NCBI GenBank assembly: GCA_034440575.1
Contig: JAOTOL010001616.1
Span: 372,001-436,000, forward strand
Source: Imbricaverruca yamaguchii
Lineage: Eukaryota > Arthropoda > Thecostraca > Neoverrucidae
Length of the DNA stretch: 64,000 nucleotides
Direction: 5' to 3'
A program made the position numbers and the translations under genes. The notes beneath the pieces were generated by a model that searched no databases, had not been told where the DNA came from, and saw nothing but the letters and a program-made list of their open reading frames with translations. Shown here piece after piece: positions 1-14,000 of this stretch. The number at the start of each line of letters is the position of its first letter. The first letter of the stretch is position 1.

Positions 1-155
1 ACCAGTCGAGACAGATCTGTAGACGAAGCACAATCGGTGAACCAGTCAAGACAGATCTGTAGACGAAGCACAATCGGTGAACCAGTCGAGACAGATCTGT
101 AGACGAAGCACAATCGGTGAACCGGCCCACACAAAATGTTGACGAATACACAATC
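1..155. repeat. 40-bp tandem repeat, cut by window edge
   Basis: Three near-identical 40-bp units (ACCAGTCGAGACAGATCTGT then AGACGAAGCACAATCGGTGA) are followed by one diverged unit. The array runs off the left edge, so its full size is unknown. It lies in the intron after USP24 exon 14. Confidence 0.95.
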
Positions 156-179
156 GGTGGCAGCCCGAGCATATCTATC

Positions 180-660
180 GGAGCAAGAGATAGAGATAGA
201 TGTGCAGAGATAAAGAGAAGGAGAGAGGTACGGAGATAGATATATCGATATGGAAAGGGAAGAGAAATTAATTGAGGAAAAAGAGAAAAGTGAGAAAGAA
301 AGGAACAAAGAAACAAAAAGAGAAAAAAGATAGAAAGAAAGATAAAAAGGGAGAGAAAGAAAAAGAACGAAAGAACGGGAGAGAAAGAAAGAGAAATAAA
401 GAAAGAGAAAGGAAGCGAAAGAAAGAAAGAAAGAAAGAAAGAAAGAGAGTGACAAGGGCGAGTGAGAGGGAGGAATGGGATAGAAAGAGAGGTGAAGCCT
501 GGGAGATGGGTGAAAAAAAATGAGAATGGAGAGGAGGGATAAAGAAAGGGGAGGGAAGAGAGGAAGAGAGATGGAAGACAAAGAGAGAGAAAGGAAGAGA
601 GAAAGCGAGGAAGAGAAGAGGAAGGGAAGGAAAAAGGAAGAGGAGATGAAGAGACATAGA
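180..660. repeat. Purine-rich (GA/GAAA) low-complexity tract
   Basis: About 480 bases of almost pure purine on the plus strand with GAAA, GAAAGA and GAGA motifs. The ORFs on both strands here are lysine/arginine/glutamate or serine/phenylalanine runs and are not genes. Mirror-symmetric purine tracts of this kind can form triplex (H-) DNA. Confidence 0.9.
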
Positions 661-740
661 TGGAAAATGAGGGAGGCAGGAAAAGAGGGATAGTGGCGGA
701 GGCCGGAACACAGACGAAAGAGATACTAGGGGAGTCTCAC

Positions 741-872
741 CTTGCTGTCATCGGCGCAGGCGGTCGGGTTATCGACGAGCGCCCTCCAGACGTCAGTGAC
801 CCGCTCCCAGGCCAGCGGCTCGGGCGAGTCTTTCAGCAGGCGCTGCAGCACCTCCAGGTGTGTCGACAGGTA
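741..872 (-). CDS. USP24: USP24 exon 14, last in window
   Basis: Acceptor TTCTGTGCAG|TACCTG, donor AAG|GTGAGA, phase 0 to 0, 44 codons (residues 641-684). It encodes [30 protein letters not shown] and CADDSK, collinear with YLEAHLKFLAFFLQE, LGWNRAKEIWECLV and CELDRE. No further USP24 exon is visible in 1-740. Confidence 0.92.
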
Positions 873-2341
873 CTGCACAGAACCGACATACACACATACA
901 CATGTAAGACACCCGAGCAGACAAGCAGAGAGGCTACGGAAGACGGGTGCGCATGTGTTCACGCCAGAGAAGACGCTCGAATGTACTGGAGAAGGCGGGG
1001 GCAGATGTCCAGAGCACAGAGCAGACAATCCACGTGTTGCACGGGAAATGGTGGACAGCCAATTGTACCAGATGCAAATTACGATGAGTCAGAGGTATCA
1101 GACGCCATTGCATTTGGTCGCATGAGGTCGGGGGATGCTGCAATGTTGCTATTATACAGGTGCATACGGCAAACTGCTTTGGACTATCCATTTTGTTCGA
1201 CGTAATTCGATTTTGTACCATAATTATACAGTTGATATCGTTCTTTGGTTTATAAGGCAGAAAGAAAACACAAGTCGACATGTCGCGTGCATGTTTTCCT
1301 GTCATTGCTGTCGGTGTTGCCTAAGTTAAACCAGTTGCTAGTATCATCGATTCGATTATAATAACGGCCCCCTGATTTTAATAATGCCGGCTTAGTAGCC
1401 AGGTTCAGCTAGTCAAACTCAATTCGACATATTTCCATTAAAGCTGAGCTGCCGGAAATGCTAACAAAGTATTTGTTCGCAGCTTCTCCTGTCCTACCAT
1501 ACAGGGATCTCAATAAAAGCTACTTAACAAAGTACAACTGGACAAGTACAATTTGTTTCAATAACAAAGTACAATTTGTTGCTGGCTGAACAAATTCGGA
1601 TTTCATTGGACCCTTATTGGTGTACACAGACTCTGTCAGCGAATGACCATCTTATCTGTCGACCAGAAATCGGTTTGATTTTGTTTTAATGTAGCGCTGT
1701 TAATCTGCGCCGATCCTCCTACGCCTGTACCAAACTGTCGGTGTGTGCCCCTCATGCCCATTCCACCATGCCTATGCTCACATCGCCGTGTCTGTGCTAG
1801 TGAAACAAAAACAGAACATAACTACTTTTTTTTAAACTACATATTTTCAACTACAGAACTACACACTCATCTAGCTATGGCTGGACTAGTCACTCCATGT
1901 TTATACTCATCTCGCCGTCTGTGCAGCCAAAATGCACGCCCGCGTATGTACTAGCCACTCTAAGTGCGTGCTCACCTCGTCATCTGTGCTAACAACTCCA
2001 TGTCGATACTGACCTCGCCGTGTATGCACTAGTAACTCCATGTCGATACTGACCTCGCCGTGTTGGTACACGCCGTCCACAAGGACCTGGCAGTTCAGGT
2101 CGCCGCCAGCCTCACGCACCGCCCTCTGGTGGCACGCGCTGAGGCTGCTCGTGATCAGGCTCAGTATCTCGTGCTGCACGTACATCAGGTCACTGAACGC
2201 CGCCTGGGGGCAGGCCGTGCACGGAGGCTAGCTCCTTCAAGGGGAACATGGGCCCGAGCATCACTTAAAAGAGGCTACCATGCAGAAATGTGTACGCCCA
2301 CAAACACGCACGAACGAACACATGTATGCATGTATGTGTGG

Positions 2342-2438
<97 letters not shown>

Positions 2439-5400
2439 TGAATACCAACGCTCTTCGCATGGCTGCGCTTTTATGAACATTACCAAAAGGGTACAATAGC
2501 ATACTCACCTCGCCTTGCTCATAATCTGACACAGCAGCCCGATTACGCAGCTACACACATAAACAGTGATTATGACTACAGCTAGCGCCGGGCTCTCTAG
2601 ATCTTGGGGCCTGCGGCAGCGGGGAAGGTGCTTCTTCCAAATGTGCACCACAAGGCTCTCACCTTATCCATTTTGATGTAGCTCTTGGTTCCGTGGATGA
2701 TTTTCTCGACAATGTTGATGAGATGCCGCAGCGCTGGCACGGTCCAGGTGCGCTGCGAGATATCCTCCACACACTTGCCTATGTACAGCCGCACCTGGCC
2801 GACAACGCATCTGTCCTCAAACAGGGCTCACAATGCCGCAGCTCGGACCGGCAGAGGCAATATGCGGCACCGGCAGAGGCAATATGCGGGACAAGGCATC
2901 TCTCGGGGTCGACCAACACAAATGAAGACGAAAACACACGTGATAAAGCATCTGGAGGCCGGCTACCGCTAACGCAAGCGGACGAAAACCACACATGACA
3001 TGGCTCGACGTGGAAACAACGGCGTTTTGTCATCAATCCGCCTTAACATTCCTATCATAGTATAACGTCCTGATTTGGTACCGCCATCTCACTGGTTGTC
3101 GAAACATTGGCCAATGCCGAAATGCCGATGCCGAAATGCCAATGCCAATGTCAATGCCGAAACATTGGCACCAGGCTAGCCTACGTTATGCTTTCTGAAT
3201 ATTTACACCACACTACCATCCAAAAACAAACAGGCGTATGCGGTATTTGTATATGTAAATCAGGTGGTGTGCTTAGCCGAGTAGTCGTGGCCGTGGCTGT
3301 ACGGCAGTACCAAATCATCATGGACTGCTTTTTATATATCGATGCTTCAAGACAGAAATTTGGGAAAATACAACTTTGCATACAGGCCATAAACATGGGA
3401 GAAGGCTGTATGCATGTATGCAGAAGATGCAGAGAGCAGGGGCCGCACAATCGTCACAGCTGGTACATGACGAGGAATAAAATGTAAGAACATGGCATAC
3501 GCATTGACGGGTTGGCTATTGGTTTTACGCCTTGCGAATCACCTCTCCTTTCATTGGTTGGTTGGTTAGTTATTTGAGCTCGTGGCGCAACGATTAGACT
3601 TAGTTATATATAAGACGTCGCTAATCTTTCACCACGTTAAGTGATTGGTTGGTTGGTTATTGGTTTCACGACACGTCGACCGTTGAATCATACAGCGTCG
3701 CCAACCCTCTCACGCCGATTGGTCACGATCGAAGGGTACCGACAGGCGAGACTCGAACCCACAATCTTTCGATTACGAGACGGGAAACTTACCCCTAGAC
3801 TATCCATCCCCGACCATCACTGGTGGCGATGACTTGGCGGACTGGCCCACTCATGCACACCCGCGAGATATCGCATCGACTTAACACTGCGCGCTGTTTC
3901 CCGTAAGTGAGTGGCTCAGCGGCCAAGGATGTGGCTGTCTCACCCGTTTGTCGCCGGTGCCCTCTGCCAGCACCTCGGTGTGCAGCTCCATGGCCATTTC
4001 GACCAGCCGCGAGCCGAGCGACGGCGCGTGCGCCAGCCGCCAGAGCAGCTCCAGCATGCGACCGGCCGACACGGGGTCGCGTCGCTCCCGGCCTATCCTG
4101 CCGACCAGCTGCAGAAGACCCTCCTGCTGCCACGGCTTGCTGCCCTCCCAGCTCTGCAACACAGACGGGGTCACGTCTCTCCCGGCCTATCCTGCCGACC
4201 AGCTGCAGAAGACCCTCCTGCTGCCACGAGCTTGCTGCACTCCCAGCTCTGCAACACAGACGGGGTCACGTCCCTCCCGGCCTATCCTGCCGACCAGCTG
4301 CAGAAGACCCTCCTGCTGCCACGGCTTGCTGCCCTCCCAGCTCTGCAACACAGACAGGGTCGCGTCTCTCCCGGCCTATCCTGCCGACCAGCTGCAGAAG
4401 ACCCTCCTGCTGCCACGGCTTGCTGCCCTCCCAGCTCTGCAACACAGACGGGGTCGCGTCTCTCCCGGCCTATCCTGCCGACCAGCTGCAGAAGACCCTC
4501 CTGCTGCCACGGCTTGCTGCCCTCCCAGCTCTGCAACACAGACGGGGTCGCGTCTCTCCCGGCCTATCCTGCCGACCAGCTGCAGAAGACCCTCCTGCTG
4601 CCACGGCTTGCTGCCCTCCCAGCTCTGCAACACAGACAGGGTCGCGTCTCTCCCGGCCTATCCTGCCGACCAGCTGCAGAAGACCCTCCTGCTGCCACGG
4701 CTTGCTGCCCTCCCAGCTCTGCAACACAGACGGGGTCGCGTCCTCTCCCGGCCTATCCTGCCGACCAGCTGCAGAAGACCCTCCTGCTGCCACGGCTTGC
4801 TGCCCTCCCAGCTCTGCAACACAGACGGGGTCGCGTCCCTCCCGGCCTATCCTGCCGACCAGCTGCAGAAGACCCTCCTGCTGCCACGGCTTGCTGCCCT
4901 CCCAGCTCTGCAACACAGACGGGGTCGCGTCCCTCCCGGCCTATCCTGCCGACCAGCTGGATTTTGCATGCCATTCACCGCATCAAGTTGACACGTTTGA
5001 CATCAATTGGACAAGTGAAGATTTTTATGTGAAGTCATCCACGTTAACCGAGTTAGTCAAGGGAAAGCGATGTCACCATCAAAAAGTTCGATCAGGCGTG
5101 ACGCTTTACCGGATAAGATATTGGAATGAAGCCTGCAGTGCCTACTTATCTTGAGGGACATAACAAAATACACCAGAGAAATTGTTGATTTTTCATGGCT
5201 TACTTGTTTTAGCCTGTTAGGGCTAAAATCAAGATTCTGGCTAAAATAAGCACTTATTATGAGGCTAAGGGCACTTAAAACAACGTTTTTCGATGCGCTC
5301 AACCAACTACAAAAATAAAACTCAAAATTACAAATTCAAAACTTAGCCAATTTTAAAAACACACGTTTTCAATCTTGGGTGACAAACATTCTGGTGCCAT

Positions 5401-7131
5401 GGTCGATTTCGCCTTTCTTGTCTGACTACAAACATGTTTTGTCTTTAAAATCTTTCCCAAAATGAACTCCCCAGAGCCAATAACATGTAAGTCGTGATCA
5501 CAAAAAACCTGGTGACATCACTTTTTGAGGGGAGAAAAATGTTGGGGCGTCTCTGGCCCTAGTCGTCGAGTGCTTTCCGATGACACATGTTTCGTTTTCG
5601 TGCGACAAGTAGTTTGGAGATTGCAGGGGGAGGGGTATATAACGTCACTCCCCCTCTCCCAGAGATGGGGTCTGAGGATATGACCGAACAGACGGGGAAG
5701 GAAAAAAATGCTTCCAATTAGTTATTAGGGCTTTAGGGCAAAGATGCTTCCAACTAACACTGGGGTTTTCATAACACTGCACGAAACCAGACACGGGCCA
5801 CACTAACACAGATACTATCATTCCGCCAGCTCTACACCAGACACGAGTCACCCTGTCGACTATCCAGCGGAGAATGCCCAGAACACACACTCGCAGACAT
5901 CGAAAGTCGCCCTAGGTGCGACGGCACTGACCGACCTGCTCTATGAGACTGACGAGGTGGTGCAGCTGAGGCGTGCTGAAGTTCACGGACGCGGCCGCCA
6001 TCATGCAGTGTATGTTCTCCATCACCTGTGGAGTCGCACAGCACGAACGCACATCTGTTGGTCATTGCATAGTCATACTGCACCGCTCACACGTCACTGA
6101 CGTCACACGCCTGAGCGGCCAGTCCTGATCTGTTGTCACAATGCGCCCATCAAACCCATCAAACATCACACACCACCAATTCCGCCTGCCCGTGCGACCG
6201 GCACCCGAACCTCTGGGACGCGCTGATCTGTGCGAGTACCTGCGCGTCTAGCGGGCGTCAACCATCAATAAAGTCTAAAGCCGGGTCAGCCTCTAATTGC
6301 ACCGGTTAAAGGCAGCAAGTGAACGCTGGATCACAGTGTTAAAATGACGGTTTTTCGCTAGGTGTGAGATGTCGAAATTTGCCATGGAAAGGCATATGTT
6401 GCAAGTTATCCAAACACAATTTTGATCCAACAGCATATTCCTACCTGCACCTTTTTCCTTTGTTTCAAGATACCTAACTTAGGGTAACTATTTTAGTGAT
6501 GATACAAAATACCTTGTACAACAAACCACATCATAGGCAAGCCCATATTTGTGCGAAGAGATGTTCGTGCATCACAATCTGCAATAACATGATATCCAGC
6601 ATGCAATGGCATCACCATAATATTTATCAACAAGATGATGTTAGAAATTAGGTATGAAGACCTCATAACGACTCATCACGAAGCAAGATGTCGATACTCA
6701 GTTCGGAGGGATGCCAATTCAGTCTTCAGAAAGTGGCATATTCCACCGTATTTCACGAATAATCTATCACTACTAGATCAGTATCTATATGTGCAGTCGT
6801 TAATATATGTGCCGAGATACTTGGTCAATCGGAAATCAGTACCTGAATAGTATTCCGGCTCTGCATCGACCAAATTTTGCTGAGATCCTGCGTTGACAGG
6901 TGAGGTCCCAGGAACTCTATAATTGCCTTGATACGGTCCGTGTATTGCTTCTGGTCAATGTTGCCTGTGAACACAAAACACAAATACAACAGTGAGCACA
7001 ATCTGTGGCTGCCAATAACTGATGTGCTAGCATGGCAGGAGCAGGCAGAGTCGTACCAGTTCACGTTATAGTGCATGCTGTGATTCACTGACTCGCTAGC
7101 GTCATCCGGTAAGATATATGTATGAGTATAT

Positions 7132-7190
<59 letters not shown>

Positions 7191-7969
7191 TTGAGGAGAG
7201 TGAGATGCTCACTGCACTACCTATTAGTGGCATTCTAATCTATTTTCACTGACTGATATACAAAAGCAGAGACAAAACCCGAGCCTGAACCAGTTAGTTA
7301 GTTATTTGGGCTTAGGGACGCTTCGACTGCTTCGGTCATACAGCGCCCCCGAACCTGAACCAGAGAGTTAGAAAGTGAGGAAGTGAGAGTGTGACCTATA
7401 GTGTGAGATGAGTGTGAGATATAGTGTGACAAATGGTGTGAGACATAGTGTGAAATATAGAGTATGAAATACAGACTGGGAGAACTGGAGATAGAGTTAG
7501 ATAAATAGTGATAGATGATAGATATTAGAGATTAGAGATTACAGATTAGATGTTAGTGATTAGAAGTTGGAGATTATAGATTAGATGTTAGAGATTACAG
7601 GTTAGATATTATATATTAGGTATCAGAAGTTAGAGGTTAGATAGTATAGGGCAGATTATATATAGTAGAGGGAAAGACAGGTGCAGAGCCAGAGCCAGAG
7701 CCAGAGCCAGAGCCAGAGACAGAGACAGAGACAGAGACAGAGACAGAGACAGAGACAGAGACAGAGACAGAGACAGAGACAGAGACAGAGACAGAGACAG
7801 AGACAGAGACAGAGACAGAGACAGAGACAGAGACAGAGACAGAGACAGAGACAGAGACAGAGACAGAGACAGAGACAGAGACAGAGACAGAGACAGAGAC
7901 AGAGACAGAGACAGAGACAGAGACAGCAGAGACAGAGACAGAGACAGAGACAGAGACAGAGACAGAGAC

Positions 7970-8048
<79 letters not shown>

Positions 8049-11000
8049 GGAGAGGGAGAGGGAGGAGAGGGGAGAGGGAGAGAGGGAGGGAGAGGAGAGA
8101 GGGAGAGGGAGGGAGGGAGAGGGAGGGAGAGGGAGAGGGAGAGGGAGAGGGAGAGGGAGAGAGAGGGAGAGGGAGAGGGAGAGGGAGAGGGAGAGGGAGA
8201 GAGGGAGAGGGAGAGAAAGGGAGAGAGACATTCTCTACAGTTGCACTGTGGGATCTCCCATTATCCAGAGCATACACGCCAATACCCCTCGGGGCACGGT
8301 CGGACCGTCGGGCCTACCTTCCAGAGCCAGGGAGAGCACACCCTGCTCAGACATCCACGCCTGGATCTGCTCCGCGCGCAGCACGTAGCGCGTCGCGCGC
8401 CGTGTCTCCTCGATAATGCGCGATATCTCCTGAGGAGACAACAGCCGGCCACATTCAGGGTGCAAGTCACGGCTAGGCGGTGAGCCTGGGCACGCATTTC
8501 TACGAGCGATCCACTAACATAAAAAGGCATGTATCGATGCACAACGAACGCCATGGGTCCGACATAATCCGGTGGATTAATGATACTTCTCGCAATGACG
8601 CATTCATACAACTGTCCATCGTGAGCTATATGAGACACGAATTGTACTCCAGCACACTACGAGTGTCCTAACGTTGGTTTGTCTTTAGTTGGGATGCGAA
8701 GACGAACATCTTTGGTTAACACGCACGCAAAATCGTGTATGTCACTTTGCATAATTCACGTACAACATATAAGGACATTCAACCACCAGTAAATACACAT
8801 ATTAAAATATCTACCGAAACAAACGGTCACACTACTAAAAGCCACACCTGAGGCTTCTAACTGAGCACATTCAGAGATACCTCAGTGGTTTAAAGTGGCT
8901 TTTCATCGGCCGTGTCTGACCACATTTGAAGACATACCCCTCTAAGTAATTGACGTTGGCAGATGAATGTCAATTAGCCGCGATATTGTAGGAAGAAAGC
9001 AGGCTTCGCTAATGCCCTAGAAGCCGCATCAGGCACGCGATGCTGGCATCGATCGGTAGCAGTTATTTATGTGATTTCATTTCAGATAGGCATCAGCAAG
9101 GCACATAGGTGCAGAGCAGACTTCTTGTAATTCAGCACGCTAGGTGTGGGCGTTTATCTCGTCTGGGGTTTAACACTAATGCTGTTTACAATGATTCTAC
9201 ATCCTGCTACTTTAACTACTGGTGGGCATCATATCTTCGGCATAAGTTGCATAAGTCGCAAGAACCGCCCAAGCTATTCACCGGGAACACCGAACCACGT
9301 CCATTCAGGCGGTGCTCACTGCGTACCTGTAGAGCATTCATTCTTGTCGAGAAGTTTGGCGTTTTCAGCATGCGTACGAGAATGCTAAGTTGTAGCTCGG
9401 TGATCTTGTTTTCATTTTCTGTCCATAGGTGGCAGCAGAGTCGCTTCAGCGTCATCAGAAGCTCCAGCACGGCCTGGCCGTCCTGAATAGCACGGCACAC
9501 ACCGTTCTAGCACACCCAGATCATGCAAGCCGCGCCGGTGATTCACCAGTTTTTTGCTGAGTAAAGAATTTCTGGTTCAGATGAGAGGTGCACATTTTTA
9601 AATAAAAAAGGTTTGGGGGGGAAAAAGCCAAACCAAAAAAACCCCCCCCCCACAGAACGGTAAGATGTTAAGGCATGCTCTGAAAAAGGCATCAATGTTA
9701 ATATATTTACATTGGCTACATACATAATGGCTAAATTGGATATAATCGACTCAATGCACTGATTTTGCATGCCAATATTCAAGGTTTTGCAACACTGGAG
9801 ATTCAAGGAAGATGGCAAAATGTTGTTAGAAAACATGTGAAATTTCCATTAGATGTGTAGTATTTTCTATCCATCTTCTCGAAAAGCCTATGAACGTCAT
9901 TACAAGTCACTTTATCCGGATGGATCTTTGGTTTTTGGACGATTTTCTGACTTCACTGGATTGTGAAGATATGTTTCAAAAGGTACGTACTTCGACTTGT
10001 CTGGTTAAATCTTCAACGAACCAAGATTGGGAATACAACACAAACGCCCGAAATACCAGCTGATACGAGCTTGCATCTCGATCGTCTATGCTTCAGCACA
10101 TCTTGTCCAGCCTCACCTCGCCGTTTAGCTTGTTCTCATCCAGTGAGACGAGATATGAGAGAGTGCGCTCCAGCGCCACCGACAGCAGCGGCCTCACGCG
10201 GTCCCCGATCAGCAGCTCCGCCCCGCGGCCTGTCCACACCACACCAGTCACCCATACTGGGCTGAACACTGCGGCCTGCCCACACCACAACAGTCACACA
10301 TACTGGAGCCGAGCCCCGGGGGCCTGCCCACACCACAACAGCCACACGTACTGGGGTAAACCCGGCGGGCCTGCCCACACCACACCAGTCACACGTACTG
10401 GAGCTGAGACATATCGCGGTCTGCCCACACCACACTTGCTGTTGAAGCCGAGGTCTACACACAATGGCGTACTGCATGTGAATGCCCTGATCACCCACTG
10501 ACAGAAGCACCACAATGTATTGCATGTAGCATATTGATGAAATGTTCATAACTGGGCGTCATGAGTTATGGTTGGCTCCAGTAGACCACATTGTTTATTC
10601 ATTTCCTAGACATTAATACTCGCCAGTATGGCATCAGCTAATATGGTTAAATTGTGCAACGTTGCATTGTAGAAAGCTAAAACGATATAAAGACTGTGAA
10701 TGTAGAGCCAAAAAGGGTACAAAATAACAACCTGGTCAAATGTACACAAAAGTTGCAACATTGTGGTGTTGATAAGGTTTTTGAAGTACATATTTACCTT
10801 TCAGTGCACAGACACGATCAAATAATTTTTGTGTTGGTTGCACATACAACCACAAACCTACTTTGTGCACAGCAAAATTACACCAGCAACTTTGTGAAAT
10901 GACTCTTCCTGTAATCGTCTTAATTAGTGGTTGATAGGTATGGTGAAGAAGGCCTACAGGCTAAAGCTTGACTTAACACACGCACCGGAGGGGGAAATCC

Positions 11001-14000
11001 ATCCACTCCTGGTTTTTACATCTCATCAATGGGCAGGGATATTGTAATGTAATATTGTGACTGTTGCAAACTGATAAGCACGTCCTATGTAAATATCATT
11101 TTTGAAAGGCATTGGTAAATACAGGAACTGCGGGGATCCAGACGTTCGACCGGGGGACGAGTAGCCTTGGAGTAAGTTGCTCGTCTCGCAATCGAAAGGT
11201 TGTGAGTTCGAGTCTCACTTGTCGCTACTTTTCGCCCGCGACCAATCGGCGTGAGAGACTGGCGACACTACATGACCCAACGGTCCATGTGTCGTAGAAC
11301 CAATAACAAACAGACGTTGGACCGGCCACCGACAAGCCATCTAGCGTTTGAGGTCACAAAGGCTTCGTGGGCTCGGCGGCGCGGCATGCCGACATATTTT
11401 GATCTCATTTGACTCTGAAGGTAATGACATAAGGCCATCAAAATTGTAGAATTTACTGGCCACAATCTCCCCTCCAATGTGCGAGTTTCTAGCTCTGGCT
11501 GTTTCCGATATCTCAGAGAAGGGCGGAATCTGCCTCCCTCTCCCCGGTTCGCGTTATGTGAGAGGCTCTCCGGTGCACGTGTTAGGCAACAGAAGTCTCT
11601 CAGCAAAATTGTTAGCAGGTCTGACAAACCTTTGATCTGATACGGTTTCAAACAAATTTCAACCTTCGATCCCCAACCGTGCACGACTATGGATTCTTCT
11701 CTAAGCATACTACAGCGAAGTGCCCGAGAACACGCCACGCCTACGACCACCACCGTTGGGCCCGCCGCGACGGGACAGCTGCGGTCGCGCGACGCACCGA
11801 CGGGCGCGAGCAGCGCCGACATCTCGGCCGGGCTCAGCTGGTCGCGCTGGAAACACTGCGCGATGCTGGCGAAGCCGCCCTGGCCGCCGAAGTAGTTGAC
11901 GAGGTCCACCAGCCAGCCGTACGTGCCGCCCTGCCGGACACGCGACGGCGGCACGTCACTATCTGTGTAGCAGGCGCTGGTGCAGGCAACGTGTCTCATC
12001 CTTCGGGTTTATCTTGGGCACGCAGTTAGTTAGTTATTAGGGGTTTAGGGCGCATCAACTGCAGTGGTTATACAGCGCCCATATCTTGGGCACGCAGGGG
12101 CTGGCAGGTGCCACCAGGATGGAGAAAAGGCCCCTCCCGCAGTGCGTGCAGCTTCTCATTGAGCGCGGCTTCCACTAGTGCAACACAACACATCGGCCAC
12201 AGCAGGAACCACCACCAACAAATCTACTAGGAGACGACTTCTACGCGTCATGACGTCTACTGCAAACAACTTCTGCATGCTTTACTTCTACGCAAAACGG
12301 CTTCCACTGCAAAAATAACTTTTGCGAGGTGTTACGTACAATAAGACTACCTTACCACTACGCACATCTACGTAACGTTACTATCCGCTAGTTACTACGG
12401 GTGTTGGACGAATCAATTGCACGAGCTACACAGTGCACAGTGAGATTCCTTTTAAGGAACATTTAGGTTCATTTCGACAGAGAACCTTGGATTCCTCTGC
12501 CACTCATTTGACTGTCGCGGTAAGGGGACGTGCATGAGCATGCGTGCCCACAGCATATGCAGCTAATAGCGGCCTACCTCGGCAGTCTACGTTGCAGTCG
12601 ACTGGTGTATGAGTCGTCTGGCTCCCCTACGAAACAAGAACGTTGGCAAAAACTCGACCACCTGGTCCGGTGCACCTCCCGGGCTTTTTGCCTCCCTATG
12701 GTCAGTACTTATGGAGAGAATACCAGACAACCCATATACACTTATCACCTCGGAAAAAAGCATCAAACCACATACTTTATAGCCTTACTTAATGCATACA
12801 GCCCGAGGGAAAATCCTCAAAAAGCAAATAGCAAGTAGCAGATCTTTTAACGGGACATCGATAAGATGCTTATAACTTTTTAAAACTGCATACTGTGCAA
12901 ATCCAGCTGCTTCTAATGCAGAAAGTTGTCTGTGAAAGGGGACTTCAGCACAAAGACTACATTAATGTGAGGACTGTGCGTAGGCGAACGAAGCGAAAGT
13001 GTTTCATTTTGATGCCAAAATCAAACTACAGCGATGCAACAAAAACTGCATTTGGCGTAGAGTAACTAACTTCCGGACCACGAGACCACTGAGAACAGAT
13101 ACAGCAATAACTCAACAAAAATATGCGGTTTTCTATTTCTGGGAAAGAGAAAACAAAACACAATTTCGTTCATCCCAGACTTGTGCACTGGCTGGACCTC
13201 GTTTCCTTGCCCGCATCCGAGGTCCGTGTTGGTATCCTTCCATTCTTCTTAATTTTGCATTGCGTGTCCTGGATGGCTTTGCAATGACACGAGCAGACTG
13301 AGAGGGTTGGTTATTTGGGCTTAGGGGCGCATCGACTGCTTCGGTCATACAGCGCCCAGCAGACTGAAAGGGAGGAGCTTGCAAAAAGAAGCAGAAAATG
13401 TAACTGACCTTAACATGAAAAGAGGAGGCGAAGTCCTCTTCGCCCGCACCCGATCGGATCGACGGGTGTTTCGACTTGTTCTTCTGATTCCACGCCGTTT
13501 CCGAGTCAAACGCCTGCACACAGTATTCGACTCGCGTTAGTTCTGCCATCACCATACGTCAACAGACACACCAGCGCACTGCATCAGTCGGAGCAGCACT
13601 GGCACGGCTCGATCACACTACCGAGCGACAGCTACAGCAGGGCATCGCTGACGCACACCCGCCGCTTACCGCACACGAACACGGCTGACCTGAACCGGAC
13701 GGCGACGTGCCTTCAACAATTCTACCATTCCCGCCAATTCCACCATTCACGCCAATTCTACCGTTATCGCCAATCGCAGACGATGAAAACAATACCGCAG
13801 GTGGAAAATCAACAGAAATCTTCTGTTACAGTTTGCAAAGTGTGTTCTTTAAATAAATTTGAAAAAGTGCACATTGCATGTATGCGTCAGCATTTGCTCT
13901 ATTTCACACACACCACTTCATTGGTGCTTATCATAGTAGGCCTTCTTGCGATATTCACTGAGGAGTTGCACCAACTATATCAGGGTCATTTGTATTTGAG

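Noticed and set aside
268..711. Long ORFs on both strands, Ser/Phe/Leu or Lys/Arg/Glu-rich
   Set aside because: Pure translation of a purine-rich low-complexity tract.
3907..5154. Plus-strand ORFs of 347-415 codons with repeated [14 protein letters not shown]
   Set aside because: Antisense reading of the 94-bp junction array. The minus strand carries the supported USP24 exon.
7630..8388. ORFs of up to 235 codons (QRQRQR, LSLSLS)
   Set aside because: Microsatellite translation.
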